Below are positions 38,196-47,465 of a DNA stretch of 59,518 bases, piece after piece. The notes under the pieces are model-generated. The model was not told where the DNA came from. It worked only from the letters and a program-made list of their open reading frames with translations, and searched no databases. Each line of letters starts with the position of its first letter. Position 1 is the stretch's first letter. Origin of the DNA: Lysinibacillus sp. FJAT-14745 (GTDB taxonomy: Bacteria > Bacillota > Bacilli > Bacillales_A > Planococcaceae); assembly GCF_001275675.1 (NCBI RefSeq), contig NZ_LITM01000012.1:1-59518 (forward strand), in the 5' to 3' direction. The translations under genes were made by a program, and so were the position numbers.

Positions 38196-38224
38196 ATAAT
38201 ACATGCCTTTGTATCTAACGTCAA
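38196..38224 (-). promoter_or_regulatory. Promoter of the tRNA cluster
   Basis: On the minus strand TTGACG (38219-38224), 17 bp, TATTAT (38196-38201), followed by ATAAC. The upstream rrn promoter at 59229 has the same two hexamers and spacing. Confidence 0.82.
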
Positions 38225-38272
38225 GTAGTTTTTTAAAAAAAATTAATAAAAATATATGGTTTTATAAATTAT

Positions 38273-38423
38273 TTAACTTCTTTCAGCGGGTGTCCAAACA
38301 CCAGCTGAAATAGAGGAACTCAGTCTAAGAACGCCACATCCTGTGGCAACGACTGAGTGACCAACATCGTGTTGGCCTAAAGCCTTCGATTCCGGCCGCA
38401 ATTATGCCGAGGCATAATTGATA
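38273..38423 (+). repeat. Compact dispersed hairpin repeat, best-preserved short copy
   Basis: Head hairpin TTCAGC(G)GGTGT-ccaa-ACACC(A)GCTGAA. Bipartite hairpin ACTCAGTC (38318-38325) / GACTGAGT (38351-38358) with inner GCCAC-ATCCT-GTGGC (38333-38347). Second hairpin CCAAC-ATCGT-GTTGG (38361-38375). CGATTCCGG, then the tail palindrome AATTATGCC-ga-GGCATAATT. It lies in the 834-base gap between the tRNAs and spoIIE. Confidence 0.88.
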
Positions 38424-38479
38424 GATTTGCTAACAAAAAGAGAGAGTATTTGATAACTGATCATCAACTCTTATTAAAA

Positions 38480-38570
38480 GTGTTTGGACTGCGCTGAAAA
38501 GGATCCACATCTTTATTCATCTCACCACCTTCAAAGGTAGGAGTCTTCTACTAAATGAAGATAAATGGCA
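38480..38570 (-). repeat. 5' half of the dispersed repeat, inverted
   Basis: The reverse complement matches the 5' modules of the 1764 copy (TTTATCTTCATTTAGTAGAAG, ACCTTTGAAGGTGGTGAGATG) and continues to the TTTTCAGCGCAGTCCAAACAC head arm, then stops. It faces the 38273 copy, so the two lie head to head. From here to 38900 I see no gene or structure. Confidence 0.75.
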
Positions 38571-38908
38571 TATGTTTTAACAAATGTTAGCCACAACTTT
38601 TGATGATGGGCCCTTTTGATGGGAAATTTATCAATCTTTTGTTCTTAAGTAGAAAAGTATCAGTGTAACTGCTAGCTATATTAATTTCATGAAATAGGGA
38701 GCATCGATCAATGAAAAAGTAAGGGTGAACATGTACTAGACCTGTCTGGCATAGATTTTGTAGCGTATTTAAGTAACAATGCTGAAACTGAGTTGTGTAA
38801 TTTTCGTAATTTTTAAACAAATTATACAGCAAGAGATGTTTCTAATTTTGTGCAGCGTATCGCTTTTGTAGAAATTGTTGCCATTTCTCGTATTTATGCA
38901 TATGTATT

Positions 38909-38974
38909 CGTCGAAATGTTTATATTTTTTTCTGTCACCGTCAGACAATCTTTCCGTACATAATTTCTTATAAT
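38909..38974 (+). promoter_or_regulatory. spoIIE promoter with 21-bp spacer and upstream Spo0A-like box
   Basis: CAGACA (38942-38947) and TATAAT (38969-38974) are 21 bp apart, the unusual spacing known for the Spo0A-activated spoIIE promoter in B. subtilis. CGTCGAA (38909-38915), one base off the TGTCGAA box, lies 26 bases upstream of the -35, where Spo0A would be expected. Confidence 0.6.
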
Positions 38975-39005
38975 AGCTCCAAAAGTGCAGAAAGGGGATA
39001 GTGAA

Positions 39006-41399
39006 ATGACGAGTATTGAATGGTATAACACGGCAAATGTAGACGAACAAAAATTAGGAGTGAAAAAAAGGCAATTGCTAATCGGCTCTTTGTTTTTTTT
39101 AACATCCTTCTTTTTAGCTCAGTCTGTTGTGTTTGAAGCGGCTGTACCTTTCTCGGTTCCTTTTTGGGCAATTATTCGAACGAAGTATAAGGAATATCCC
39201 AAATATGTTTTGTTCGGTAGTCTCATAGGGTGTTTTTTCCTTGGTCTTGGACAAGTCTTCATTTTAGCATTGCAAATAGTCATGTATGAATGTATTATGC
39301 GCTTCCGTTATTGGCAGCTACCACAAAGTATAGCGGTATCTTTAGCGGTACTGCTTGTGCAGATAATGTGGCAGGGGGTTATGTATCAAGGTTTACCTCC
39401 GGTGCTTGTGCAATTTTATGTAGGTTGTGAAGCGGCTTTAGCTCTTATTATGACGCTGTTTATGCAAGTGTTGTTTGTCAATTCTCATGAGTGGTTCACG
39501 ACGCATTGGACTTATGAGAAGCTGGGCTCTGGATTAGTTGTATTCGCTGCTATGCTTACAGGGATGCAAGCAGTTGTCATTAGCTATTTTTCACTTCCCA
39601 TTTTTTTATTACAATTATTCATTTGCTTCGGTGCATTAGTAGGAAGTGTACCATTAGCGACGGTTATCGGAGCCGTGCTCGGGACTCTCATAGGTGTTGC
39701 AAAACTTTCATTTACGGGTATGCTGTCTGTAGCCACCTTAACGGGATTGTGTGCAGGGATGGGGGCTCGCGTTGGAAGATTTGGTGTAGCAATTGGTAGT
39801 GTTTTGCCAAGTGTGTTTTTTTTATTTTACGATGCAACATTGCCTTTAGATAGCGTTTATTTTACATCGATTGCTGTTGGGAGTATTGTTTTTCTAACCA
39901 TCCCCAAAAAATATTCTGATAAGGTTCGGGACAAGTTGTTTCCGCAGCGCGAGGAGGTCTTACTCGCCCGTCAAAATTGGTTAACAGAGCATGTTGCGTT
40001 TAAATTAGAGCATTTTCAGCATTTTGTACAATTTATGAAGGAGCTTGTGTTTGAGCGTTTTATGACAGCCCCGATAGAAGAGGCGAAGGAAGTGTCACCG
40101 ATGAATACATGCTTAAGTTGTTTCCGTTATGATCGCTGTTGGGGAGCGCAAAATAACGGAATGGACAAGCTTATGACAGACTGGTTTCATATGAAGGGTG
40201 TTGGGAAGGATTCTTCTCTTCATCGTGTCGAAGAACAAATACGCTATAAATGCGTAAAATCAACGAAAATTTTCGAAGAATTGGAAACAGAGCTGTATAG
40301 GGAGCGCATTAATGGACAGTATTTTCATGGTAAGAAAATGATTGCGCTTCAGCTACGCGATATGAGTAATCATCTAAATCAATTAATAGCGGAGATGAAA
40401 GAAGAGACTATTTCATTCGTTAGTGTGGAAAAGGACATTACCCAACGATTAAAGGATGCACATATTGAATGTTTTCAACTAGATGTGCTAAGTAATAAGC
40501 CAGGAGCGCGAAAAATTGTCTGCGCTTTAGCGCCAGCACGAGTCAATTGGGAGGAAGACACAACATTAGCTGAACGGATGATATTGCCAATTTTATATGA
40601 CATTTTTGAAGAACCATTTGAAATTGAAAAAGTGGTAGCAAGTGATATACCATTTCGTCACATTCAAGTAAGCTTTAGATCAGCTATTAGCTTTGAAGTA
40701 GAGTATGATATATACAGCATGTCTAAAGATGCGACATTATATTCGGGTGATTCCCATGCATTATTCCAATTACATCCAGGACTATTTGCGATTTTATTAT
40801 CAGATGGTATGGGTCAGAGTAAAGAAGCGCAGCATGAGAGTAGAAAGTTAATACATTTAATGCGAGAATGCTTGAATTACAATATGAACCCAGAGACTGC
40901 AATGCATACGTTGCATTATGTCATGTCCCTAAAGCAACAAAATGATATGTATGCAACACTTGATTTCGCACTTGTCGATTTACAACACGGTGATTTATGG
41001 TCGTGGAAGGCTGGGGGAATGTCTACGTATATTTTACGTGGTAAAGAGGTGCTGAAGGTTGAAAGCAATGCAGCGCCCGTAGGTTTTTTATCCATTTCAG
41101 CAGTCGAGGCTGAAAAAAGAAAGCTTAAAGCGGGCGATGTCATTTTGATGCACTCTGATGGATTATTTTCAAGCGTTGATGATTGGGACGAGCAAGAAGA
41201 GGCATTTTTAGCGTATGCGCAGCAGGTAGCAGGCACTACTAAAACTATCCAGGAAAAACTAACAACGATTATGCAATCTTTCCAATCTTACTATGCCATT
41301 GAAGACGATTGCACTGTATTGATGCTGGAGGTTACACATGTTGTACCTACATGGGCTGTATTTAGGCCAGTTCAACACTCTATGAGCAATTCATCATAA
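39006..41399 (+). CDS. spoIIE: Stage II sporulation protein E
   Basis: SpoIIE is the septum-localised phosphatase that dephosphorylates SpoIIAA and so activates sigma-F in the forespore. This 797-residue form has an N-terminal set of about ten membrane helices (residues 20-310), a central region with CLSCFRYDRCWG, and a C-terminal PP2C domain (FAILLSDGMGQSKEAQHESRKLIHLMRECL, LVDLQHGDLWSWKAGGMSTYILR, GDVILMHSDGLFS, IEDDCTVLMLEV) with metal-binding aspartates. ATG 39006 is 8 bases from AAAGGGG; an in-frame GTG at 38985 lies upstream of that site. Confidence 0.96.
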   Translation: MTSIEWYNTANVDEQKLGVKKRQLLIGSLFFLTSFFLAQSVVFEAAVPFSVPFWAIIRTKYKEYPKYVLFGSLIGCFFLGLGQVFILALQIVMYECIMRFRYWQLPQSIAVSLAVLLVQIMWQGVMYQGLPPVLVQFYVGCEAALALIMTLFMQVLFVNSHEWFTTHWTYEKLGSGLVVFAAMLTGMQAVVISYFSLPIFLLQLFICFGALVGSVPLATVIGAVLGTLIGVAKLSFTGMLSVATLTGLCAGMGARVGRFGVAIGSVLPSVFFLFYDATLPLDSVYFTSIAVGSIVFLTIPKKYSDKVRDKLFPQREEVLLARQNWLTEHVAFKLEHFQHFVQFMKELVFERFMTAPIEEAKEVSPMNTCLSCFRYDRCWGAQNNGMDKLMTDWFHMKGVGKDSSLHRVEEQIRYKCVKSTKIFEELETELYRERINGQYFHGKKMIALQLRDMSNHLNQLIAEMKEETISFVSVEKDITQRLKDAHIECFQLDVLSNKPGARKIVCALAPARVNWEEDTTLAERMILPILYDIFEEPFEIEKVVASDIPFRHIQVSFRSAISFEVEYDIYSMSKDATLYSGDSHALFQLHPGLFAILLSDGMGQSKEAQHESRKLIHLMRECLNYNMNPETAMHTLHYVMSLKQQNDMYATLDFALVDLQHGDLWSWKAGGMSTYILRGKEVLKVESNAAPVGFLSISAVEAEKRKLKAGDVILMHSDGLFSSVDDWDEQEEAFLAYAQQVAGTTKTIQEKLTTIMQSFQSYYAIEDDCTVLMLEVTHVVPTWAVFRPVQHSMSNSS

Positions 41400-41427
41400 A
41401 AGAGAACGAAAAGGGGAGGAGAAGCGT

Positions 41428-42834
41428 TTGTCACTTGAATTAAAGGTCAAAAAATTTATCGAAGAAGAGCAATTATTACAGCAAGACGACCATCTTCTCA
41501 TCGCCGTTTCGGGTGGAGTGGATTCGATGGCTTTACTCCATTATTTTGTCAAAACAAAAGAGCAATGGGGAATTACGGTAGAAGCCGTACATGTGGATCA
41601 TATGTTAAGAGGTGAAGCATCTGCTGAGGACAGAGCTTTTGTCCAAAAATATTGTGATGAGTATGGTGTATACTTATATGCAAAGGCAATTCCAATACCA
41701 GAGATTATGGCTTTAGAAAATGGGAATACACAGCTTATTTGTCGTAGAGAACGGTATCAATATTTTAAAGAGGTCATGGGAAAAACAAATGCTAGCAAGC
41801 TTGTAACTGCACATCATGCGGACGACCAACTGGAGTCAGTATTAATGGCCCTGACAAAAAATGCAACGATAAATGGTATGCAAGGTATACGTTCACAACG
41901 TATTTTTGAAGGAAAAACATTAATTCGTCCGTTTTTAACGGTTACAAAGTCCGAAATAAGGGAATATTTACTTAAGCAAGGTTTAGATTATCGGGAAGAC
42001 GCTAGCAATGCTAAGGACACCTATGTACGTAATCGTTTTAGACATCATGTGGTGCCTTTGTTAGAGGTAGAAAACCCACGAGTAACAGAGCAGGTAACCC
42101 ATTTTACAAAACAATTGCAAGAAGACGATGCCTATTTAATGACATTGGCGGAAGATGTATTTTCTAGAACAATAAAAAGAATAGACGGAAATACATATAG
42201 CATGGAAATTAAGGCTCTTCAATTGGTACCACTTGCTTTACAAAGGAGGCTCATTTTAATACTATTAAACTATCTTTACAAAGATTCAAATACGATACAA
42301 AGTTATGCTTTATTGACTTCGATTTCAAAGCTTTGTGATACGATAGCAGGGTATGCTGAAGTTCACTTGCCAGAAGATTTTATAGCAGTTCGCAGTTACG
42401 GAAAATTAACGATTCAGAAGAAAGAGCCATTAGAAGGTCAAGCTTCTCCTGAGAAAGAGATTATTTCGATTGCTAATGGGTGGACAACACTGACGAATGG
42501 TGAACGTTTAGGCGTAGTTGAGTTGCCTGATTTATCGTCTGAAATGCTGACGGATACTGCACAACTTTTTTATTTTAACGCTAGCAAACTCAAACTTCCA
42601 CTCTATGTTAGGGCGCGTAAGGAAGGGGACAGAATACTGTTAAAAGGAATGGATCAGCCAAAACGCTTATCTCGCCTTTTTATAGATGAAAAGATTCCTT
42701 TAAATGAGCGAAATAGCTGGCCGTTACTGATTTCTCAATCTGATGAGGTCGTAGCGGTAATTGGTGTGCGTATGGGAATGTTTTTTTCAATCTCTCCGCA
42801 ACCAAACGATGATACAGTGCTCATCGTAGACTAA
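41428..42834 (+). CDS. tilS: tRNA(Ile)-lysidine synthase
   Basis: TilS converts the CAU anticodon of a tRNA-Ile to lysidine-AU, so that it reads AUA. The N-type ATP pyrophosphatase loop S28-GGVDS33 is intact, followed by [17 protein letters not shown] and [14 protein letters not shown], with C-terminal TilS domains ([39 protein letters not shown]). The TTG start follows GGGGAGGAG. The gene comes 28 bases after spoIIE; the B. subtilis genes yabS and yabT, normally between them, are missing. Confidence 0.95.
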   Translation: MSLELKVKKFIEEEQLLQQDDHLLIAVSGGVDSMALLHYFVKTKEQWGITVEAVHVDHMLRGEASAEDRAFVQKYCDEYGVYLYAKAIPIPEIMALENGNTQLICRRERYQYFKEVMGKTNASKLVTAHHADDQLESVLMALTKNATINGMQGIRSQRIFEGKTLIRPFLTVTKSEIREYLLKQGLDYREDASNAKDTYVRNRFRHHVVPLLEVENPRVTEQVTHFTKQLQEDDAYLMTLAEDVFSRTIKRIDGNTYSMEIKALQLVPLALQRRLILILLNYLYKDSNTIQSYALLTSISKLCDTIAGYAEVHLPEDFIAVRSYGKLTIQKKEPLEGQASPEKEIISIANGWTTLTNGERLGVVELPDLSSEMLTDTAQLFYFNASKLKLPLYVRARKEGDRILLKGMDQPKRLSRLFIDEKIPLNERNSWPLLISQSDEVVAVIGVRMGMFFSISPQPNDDTVLIVD

Positions 42835-42898
42835 GGTCTTTGTAAAATTTCACCGCAAATGGTTGAACATTTTTTTATACACACGAGGAGGAATCGCT

Positions 42899-43441
42899 AT
42901 GTTACAAAATGACATCGAAAAAGTTATGATTACAGAAGAACAATTACAAGAAAGAATCGCTGAGTTAGGGGCGCAATTGACAGAGGAATACAAAGATTCA
43001 TTCCCGTTAGCTGTTGGTGTTTTAAAAGGGGCAATGCCTTTTATGACAGACTTGATGAAACGTTTCGATTCTTTCATTGAGCTAGATTTTATGGATGTTT
43101 CTAGCTATGGCAATGCTACAGTTTCATCAGGGGAAGTTAAAATTCTAAAGGATTTAAATACAAGCGTTGAGGGACGTGACGTATTAATCATCGAGGATAT
43201 CATTGATAGCGGCCTAACGTTAAGCTATTTAGTTGACTTATTTAAATACCGCAAAGCAAAATCCATCAAAATCGTTACATTGTTAGATAAACCATCAGGT
43301 CGTAAAGTAGACTTAGGTGCTGATTATGTTGGTTTTAAAGTACCAGACGGTTTTGTTGTAGGGTATGGTTTAGACTACGCAGAAAAATATCGTAATTTAC
43401 CGTATATCGGCATTTTAAAGCCAGAAGTGTATTCTTTCTAA
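42899..43441 (+). CDS. hprT: Hypoxanthine phosphoribosyltransferase
   Basis: A purine salvage enzyme making IMP/GMP from base and PRPP. The 180-residue product has the PRPP loop [17 protein letters not shown] and the family segments [58 protein letters not shown] 42899 lies 7 bases after GAGGAGG; upstream codons from 42863 would put the site inside the gene. It follows tilS and precedes ftsH, as in Bacillus. Confidence 0.96.
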   Translation: MLQNDIEKVMITEEQLQERIAELGAQLTEEYKDSFPLAVGVLKGAMPFMTDLMKRFDSFIELDFMDVSSYGNATVSSGEVKILKDLNTSVEGRDVLIIEDIIDSGLTLSYLVDLFKYRKAKSIKIVTLLDKPSGRKVDLGADYVGFKVPDGFVVGYGLDYAEKYRNLPYIGILKPEVYSF

Positions 43442-43518
43442 TCAAGTAAGAAGTCAACGAAAGAACACCAGCTATGAAGAGTAAGAGCCTCCAGCGAAGG
43501 TCATAGATTTTTAGTTTT

Positions 43519-43612
43519 TTTAACTTTTTTCAGCGGGTGTCCAAGCACTCGCTGAAATAGAGGAACTCAGGTTAAGAACTTCACATCCTGTGAAAACGCC
43601 TGAGTATCAATC
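43519..43612 (+). repeat. Dispersed hairpin repeat, 5' modules only
   Basis: Head hairpin TTCAGCGGGTGT-ccaa-GCACTCGCTGAA pairs along its whole length, with two G-U pairs. Bipartite hairpin ACTCAGG (43565-43571) / CCTGAGT (43599-43605) with inner TTCAC-ATCCT-GTGAA (43580-43594). It then ends without the second hairpin or tail. Elsewhere in this 372-base gap I see only TTCGACA at 43701, a lone Spo0A-box complement. Confidence 0.82.
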
Positions 43613-43813
43613 ATAAATCAAAAAAATCTAGGCAAATTGTTCTGAAGTAACGGGTACAAACGCTGGAACATAGTAAATAAATGCATAAATATGTTTCGAT
43701 TTCGACAAAAATCGCACGAAACTTTTTTTATGTAGGGCTTTTCGTTGTATGATGAAATCATGATATGTTAAGATTTTACTTATAATTTTTCTGTTGTAAT
43801 GAGGAGGCTGGAG

Positions 43814-45838
43814 ATGAATCGAATATTTCGATATACCATATTCTATTTACTGATTTTCTTAGTGATTATCGGTATTTTTGGTACTTTCAATGGTGGAACT
43901 TCACCAACGAAAGAGTTAACTTATTCTGAGTTTCAAGATGCTCTAGATAAGAAAGAAATAACAAGTGCTACAATTCAACCTGATAAACAAGTATACATCG
44001 TTGAGGGTACGATGAAGGGTTATGAGAAGGGACAACGCTTTACAGTAAATATCCCTCGTGAAAACCAATCTTTATTGAACCGTATCGATGAGGCTGCTAA
44101 GGATAAGAATAGTAATATTAAATATTTAACAGCGCCAGAAACAAGTGGATGGATTCAGTTCTTTACAGGAATTATTCCTTTCATCATTATCATTTTCTTA
44201 TTCTTCTTCCTAATGAGTCAATCTCAAGGTGGCGGTAATAAAGTGATGAGCTTTGGTAAAAGTAAAGCCAAACTTTATGACGATCAGAAGAAAAAAGTTC
44301 GTTTTACAGATGTAGCGGGTGCTGATGAAGAGAAGGCAGAGCTTGTAGAGGTTGTTGACTTCTTAAAGGATCACCGTAAATTTACTGAAATTGGTGCTCG
44401 AATTCCAAAGGGTATCTTACTTGTAGGTCCTCCTGGTACAGGTAAAACATTACTTGCACGAGCGGTAGCGGGTGAGGCTGGCGTACCATTCTTCTCGATT
44501 TCAGGTTCTGACTTCGTAGAAATGTTTGTCGGTGTCGGTGCATCACGTGTTCGTGACTTATTCGAAAATGCAAAGAAAAACGCACCTTGTATCATCTTTA
44601 TCGATGAGATTGATGCAGTAGGTCGTCAACGTGGCGCAGGTCTTGGTGGTGGCCATGACGAGCGTGAACAAACATTGAACCAATTGTTAGTTGAAATGGA
44701 TGGTTTCGGAGCAAACGAAGGTATTATTATTATCGCTGCAACAAACCGCCCAGATATTTTAGATAAAGCGTTATTACGTCCTGGTCGTTTTGACCGTCAA
44801 ATTACAGTAGGACATCCTGATGTAAAAGGTCGTGAAGCGATTCTAAAAGTACATGCGCGCAACAAGCCTTTAGCAGATACAGTAGATTTAGCTGCTGTTG
44901 CACAACGTACACCAGGTTTCTCAGGTGCCGACTTAGAGAACTTGTTAAATGAAGCTGCACTTGTAGCTGCTCGTAAAAGTAAACGTACAATTAATATGGC
45001 AGATATCGATGAGGCATCTGACCGAGTAATTGCAGGTCCAGCAAAAGCTAGCCGCGTTTACTCAGCGAAAGAGAAGAAACTTGTATCCTTCCATGAAGCC
45101 GGCCACGTAGTTGTTGGTTTAGAGCTAGATGAAGCAGATACAGTACACAAAGTAACAATCGTCCCTCGTGGCCAAGCTGGAGGTTACGCGATTATGTTGC
45201 CGAAGGAAGAACGTTTCTTCACAACAAAACAAGAATTATTAGACCGTATTGCTGGACTTCTTGGTGGTCGTGTGGCAGAGGAAATCGTACTTGGCGAAGT
45301 TTCTACTGGGGCACATAACGACTTCCAAAAGGTAACAAGTATTGCACGTGCCATGGTCACTGAATATGGTATGAGTGAAAATCTTGGTGCAATGCAGTTT
45401 GGTTCAAGTCAGGGTGGGAATGTATTCCTAGGTCGTGACTTTAATTCAGATCAAAACTATTCTGATTCAATCGCTTATGAAATTGATAAAGAAATGCAAA
45501 AAATTATTGATTCGCAATATGAGCGTACTAAACGAATCCTAACTGAAAAACGTCATTTACTTGATTTAATTGCAAACACATTAATGGAAAAAGAAACATT
45601 GAATGCGCAAGAAATCGAGCACTTACGTGATCACGGTGTCTTACCGGAACCTGAGGTAGAACCGGTTGTAGAAAAAGCTCCTAAAGCTGAAGCTCAACCA
45701 ATATTGGATGTAGTTGGTGAACAGGCTGTTCAAAAAGAATTGCTTAGCAATGAGCCGGATCCAACAACAGCTGATTTACCTAAAGAAGGTAGAGAATCGA
45801 ATGATACACCAAAAGGTATCGATGAAAAGCGTGATTAA
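43814..45838 (+). CDS. ftsH: ATP-dependent zinc metalloprotease FtsH
   Basis: This membrane-anchored AAA+ protease degrades misassembled and regulatory membrane proteins. Two membrane helices (about residues 5-22 and 112-133) flank an extracytoplasmic loop. The AAA module has Walker A G205-PPGTGKT, Walker [12 protein letters not shown] and the second region of homology; the peptidase has H427-EAGH431. The C-terminus is acidic. ATG 43814 follows GAGGAGG by 6 bases; the in-frame ATG at 43799 overlaps that site. The product is 674 residues. Confidence 0.97.
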   Translation: MNRIFRYTIFYLLIFLVIIGIFGTFNGGTSPTKELTYSEFQDALDKKEITSATIQPDKQVYIVEGTMKGYEKGQRFTVNIPRENQSLLNRIDEAAKDKNSNIKYLTAPETSGWIQFFTGIIPFIIIIFLFFFLMSQSQGGGNKVMSFGKSKAKLYDDQKKKVRFTDVAGADEEKAELVEVVDFLKDHRKFTEIGARIPKGILLVGPPGTGKTLLARAVAGEAGVPFFSISGSDFVEMFVGVGASRVRDLFENAKKNAPCIIFIDEIDAVGRQRGAGLGGGHDEREQTLNQLLVEMDGFGANEGIIIIAATNRPDILDKALLRPGRFDRQITVGHPDVKGREAILKVHARNKPLADTVDLAAVAQRTPGFSGADLENLLNEAALVAARKSKRTINMADIDEASDRVIAGPAKASRVYSAKEKKLVSFHEAGHVVVGLELDEADTVHKVTIVPRGQAGGYAIMLPKEERFFTTKQELLDRIAGLLGGRVAEEIVLGEVSTGAHNDFQKVTSIARAMVTEYGMSENLGAMQFGSSQGGNVFLGRDFNSDQNYSDSIAYEIDKEMQKIIDSQYERTKRILTEKRHLLDLIANTLMEKETLNAQEIEHLRDHGVLPEPEVEPVVEKAPKAEAQPILDVVGEQAVQKELLSNEPDPTTADLPKEGRESNDTPKGIDEKRD

Positions 45839-45845
45839 TATGGGA

Positions 45846-45881
45846 AAGACTGTTTACGATTTTAGTAAGCAGTCTTTTTCT
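45846..45881 (+). terminator. Terminator after ftsH
   Basis: AAGACTGTTTAC, loop gatttta, GTAAGCAGTCTT with one G-U pair, then TTTTC. Confidence 0.9.
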
Positions 45882-45929
45882 TTGCCTTTTTTCGGTATCA
45901 CTCGCGTTGCTCGCTCTAGGATCTCGGGC

Positions 45930-46168
45930 CAGCAGATGTTTTTTGCACGAAAGCGTAGTGCAACGTAGCGGCAGCAGCAGATGTTTTTTACGCGACAGCG
46001 TAGTGCAACGTAGCAGCAGCGATGTGTTTTTGTCTGTGCGAAAGCGAAGCGACAGCAACACAGCACGATGTGGTCACGAAGGCGTTATCACAGGACGTGA
46101 TGGTTTTAGCCTTCGTTTTTCTATCGCTGATCCCCGAGGAGTCGCTCAGCCTCCACTACAATCAACTT
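45930..46168 (-). repeat. GTTGATT-type repeat (reverse) fused to three CGAAAGCG-type units
   Basis: From the right: AAGTTGATT (complement at 46160-46168), GGAGGCTGAGCGACTCCTCG, then CGAAGGC/GCCTTCG (46077-46083 with 46109-46115) around ATCAC-aggac-GTGAT, whose complement loop is GTCCT. The other half of the shell is replaced by three unit copies: CACGAAAGCGTAGTGCAACG, CGCGACAGCGTAGTGCAACG and GTGCGAAAGCGAAGCGACAG. The missing shell end may be the piece at 46419. No gene is seen in this 838-base gap. Confidence 0.78.
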
Positions 46169-46233
46169 TTCCACATGACATACTTTTAACATAATGTTAT
46201 CCGATTTTTGGATTTTGTCGGAATGCTTTTGAG

Positions 46234-46337
46234 ATTTATCAACCAACTATTGAATTTTATCTACCAACTTTCGCGTTTTATCAACCAACTATTGAATTTT
46301 ATCTACCAACTTTCACGTTTTATCACCCAATTTTTAA
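46234..46337 (+). repeat. 21-bp alternating tandem repeat
   Basis: Five 21-bp (one 20-bp) units start with TTTATC or TTTTATC and contain ACCAAC, alternating between type A (TCAACCAACTATTGAA) and type B (TCTACCAACTTTCGCG); the fifth is degenerate. An AB pair is therefore a 42-bp repeat present twice. One frame reads RFINQLLNFIYQLS twice, but no ribosome binding site or extended homology supports translation. Confidence 0.8.
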
Positions 46338-46367
46338 TTTTTATCGACATCTACCTTCCAAAGAGCA

Positions 46368-46406
46368 AAAAAGGATTCATACACAAAACTGTGTGTGAAT
46401 CCTTTT
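46368..46406 (+). terminator. Intrinsic terminator, owner unclear
   Basis: AAAAGGATTCATACACA, loop aaac, TGTGTGTGAATCCTTTT with one G-U pair. It is symmetric (A run before, T run after), so it could act on either strand. No gene lies directly before it. Confidence 0.75.
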
Positions 46407-46418
46407 ACTTTATTAAGT

Positions 46419-46462
46419 CGCCCAGCCGGAACGGAAATCAACCCTACGTTATGGTGATGAGC
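46419..46462 (+). repeat. Detached end of a GTTGATT-type repeat
   Basis: CGCCCAGCCGGAACGGAAAT then CAACCCTACGTTATGGTGAT matches the right end of the 24355 copy nearly base for base. Confidence 0.8.
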
Positions 46463-46526
46463 CTTTTTAAGTGAACCATGAATGCTATTTCATAGGAATA
46501 AAAGTATGGTATCATTTTCTAAAGTG

Positions 46527-46576
46527 TTTTAACTTTTTTCCGATTCCGGACGCAATTATACCGAGGCATAATCGAT
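46527..46576 (+). repeat. Internally deleted dispersed hairpin repeat
   Basis: The TTTTAACTTTTTTC head start is joined directly to CGATTCCGGACGCAATTATA and CCGAGGCATAAT, the tail palindrome. All central hairpins are missing. One base of the tail palindrome has changed (ATTATACC). Confidence 0.75.
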
Positions 46577-46676
46577 GTTGATTTTTTTATGCATGAGTAT
46601 GCATTGTTTTAGTTGTATCAATCGCATAGTGACAGGTACAATTACGATGAGGGGCAATAAATAGGAGGCATCAATC

Positions 46677-47444
46677 ATGATTTTAGTTTTAGATGCAGGA
46701 AATTCGAATATCGTATTAGGTGTCTATGATGATAACGATCAATTGGCCTTCCATTGGCGTATGGTGACAGACCTTCGTAAAACAGAAGATGAATATGCAA
46801 TGCAAGTTTTATCTTTCTTTAATCATGCAGGCATTTCATTTGAACAGGTTACAGGCATTATTATATCCTCTGTTGTACCACCAATAATGTTTTCGTTAGA
46901 AGCGATGTGTCAAAAGTATTTTCGTAAAAAACCGCTCGTTGTAGGACCAGGCGTGAAAACAGGATTGAATATTAAATATGAAAACCCACGTGAAGTGGGA
47001 TCAGACCGCATAGTGAACGCTATTGCAGCTCTTGATGTTTATAAAGCACCACTGATTATTGTTGATTTTGGTACTGCCACAACATATTGTTACTTAAACG
47101 AAAAGGGCGATTATATGGGCGGTGCTATCGCTCCGGGTATTTCGATTTCAACGGAGGCACTCTATACACAGGCAGCTAGATTGCCGCGTATTGAAATATT
47201 ACGCTCTACACATATTGTTGGAAAGACAACTGTATCTGCGATGCAGGCCGGAATTTTTTATGGCTTTGTTGGACAAGTTGAGGGAATTGTTAATCGCATG
47301 AAAGCACAAAGTAAGGAAGAACCTTTAGTAATTGCTACTGGAGGATTAGCAAATTTAATTGCTGGGGAGACGCAATCTATTGATGTAGTTGACCCGTTTT
47401 TAACATTAAAAGGCTTGTATAAGCTATATAAACGCAATCAATAA
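46677..47444 (+). CDS. coaX: Type III pantothenate kinase
   Basis: CoaX catalyses the first step of CoA synthesis and is the feedback-insensitive form that needs a monovalent cation. The acetate-kinase-like fold shows [13 protein letters not shown] (phosphate 1), [30 protein letters not shown] (phosphate 2) and [23 protein letters not shown]. Length (255) is normal. ATG follows AATAGGAGG. hslO begins 21 bases after the stop. Confidence 0.96.
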   Translation: MILVLDAGNSNIVLGVYDDNDQLAFHWRMVTDLRKTEDEYAMQVLSFFNHAGISFEQVTGIIISSVVPPIMFSLEAMCQKYFRKKPLVVGPGVKTGLNIKYENPREVGSDRIVNAIAALDVYKAPLIIVDFGTATTYCYLNEKGDYMGGAIAPGISISTEALYTQAARLPRIEILRSTHIVGKTTVSAMQAGIFYGFVGQVEGIVNRMKAQSKEEPLVIATGGLANLIAGETQSIDVVDPFLTLKGLYKLYKRNQ

Positions 47445-47465
47445 GAAATGAGGGACATTTCATTT

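Noticed and set aside
43701..43707. Spo0A box upstream of ftsH
   Set aside because: A single TTCGACA heptamer in an AT-rich gap, without a second box or clear promoter geometry, is too weak to call.
45714..46474. Open frames downstream of ftsH, including RFINQLLNFIYQLS repeats
   Set aside because: They cross the ftsH terminator or dispersed repeats and lack binding sites. The 21-bp repeat is recorded as a repeat only.
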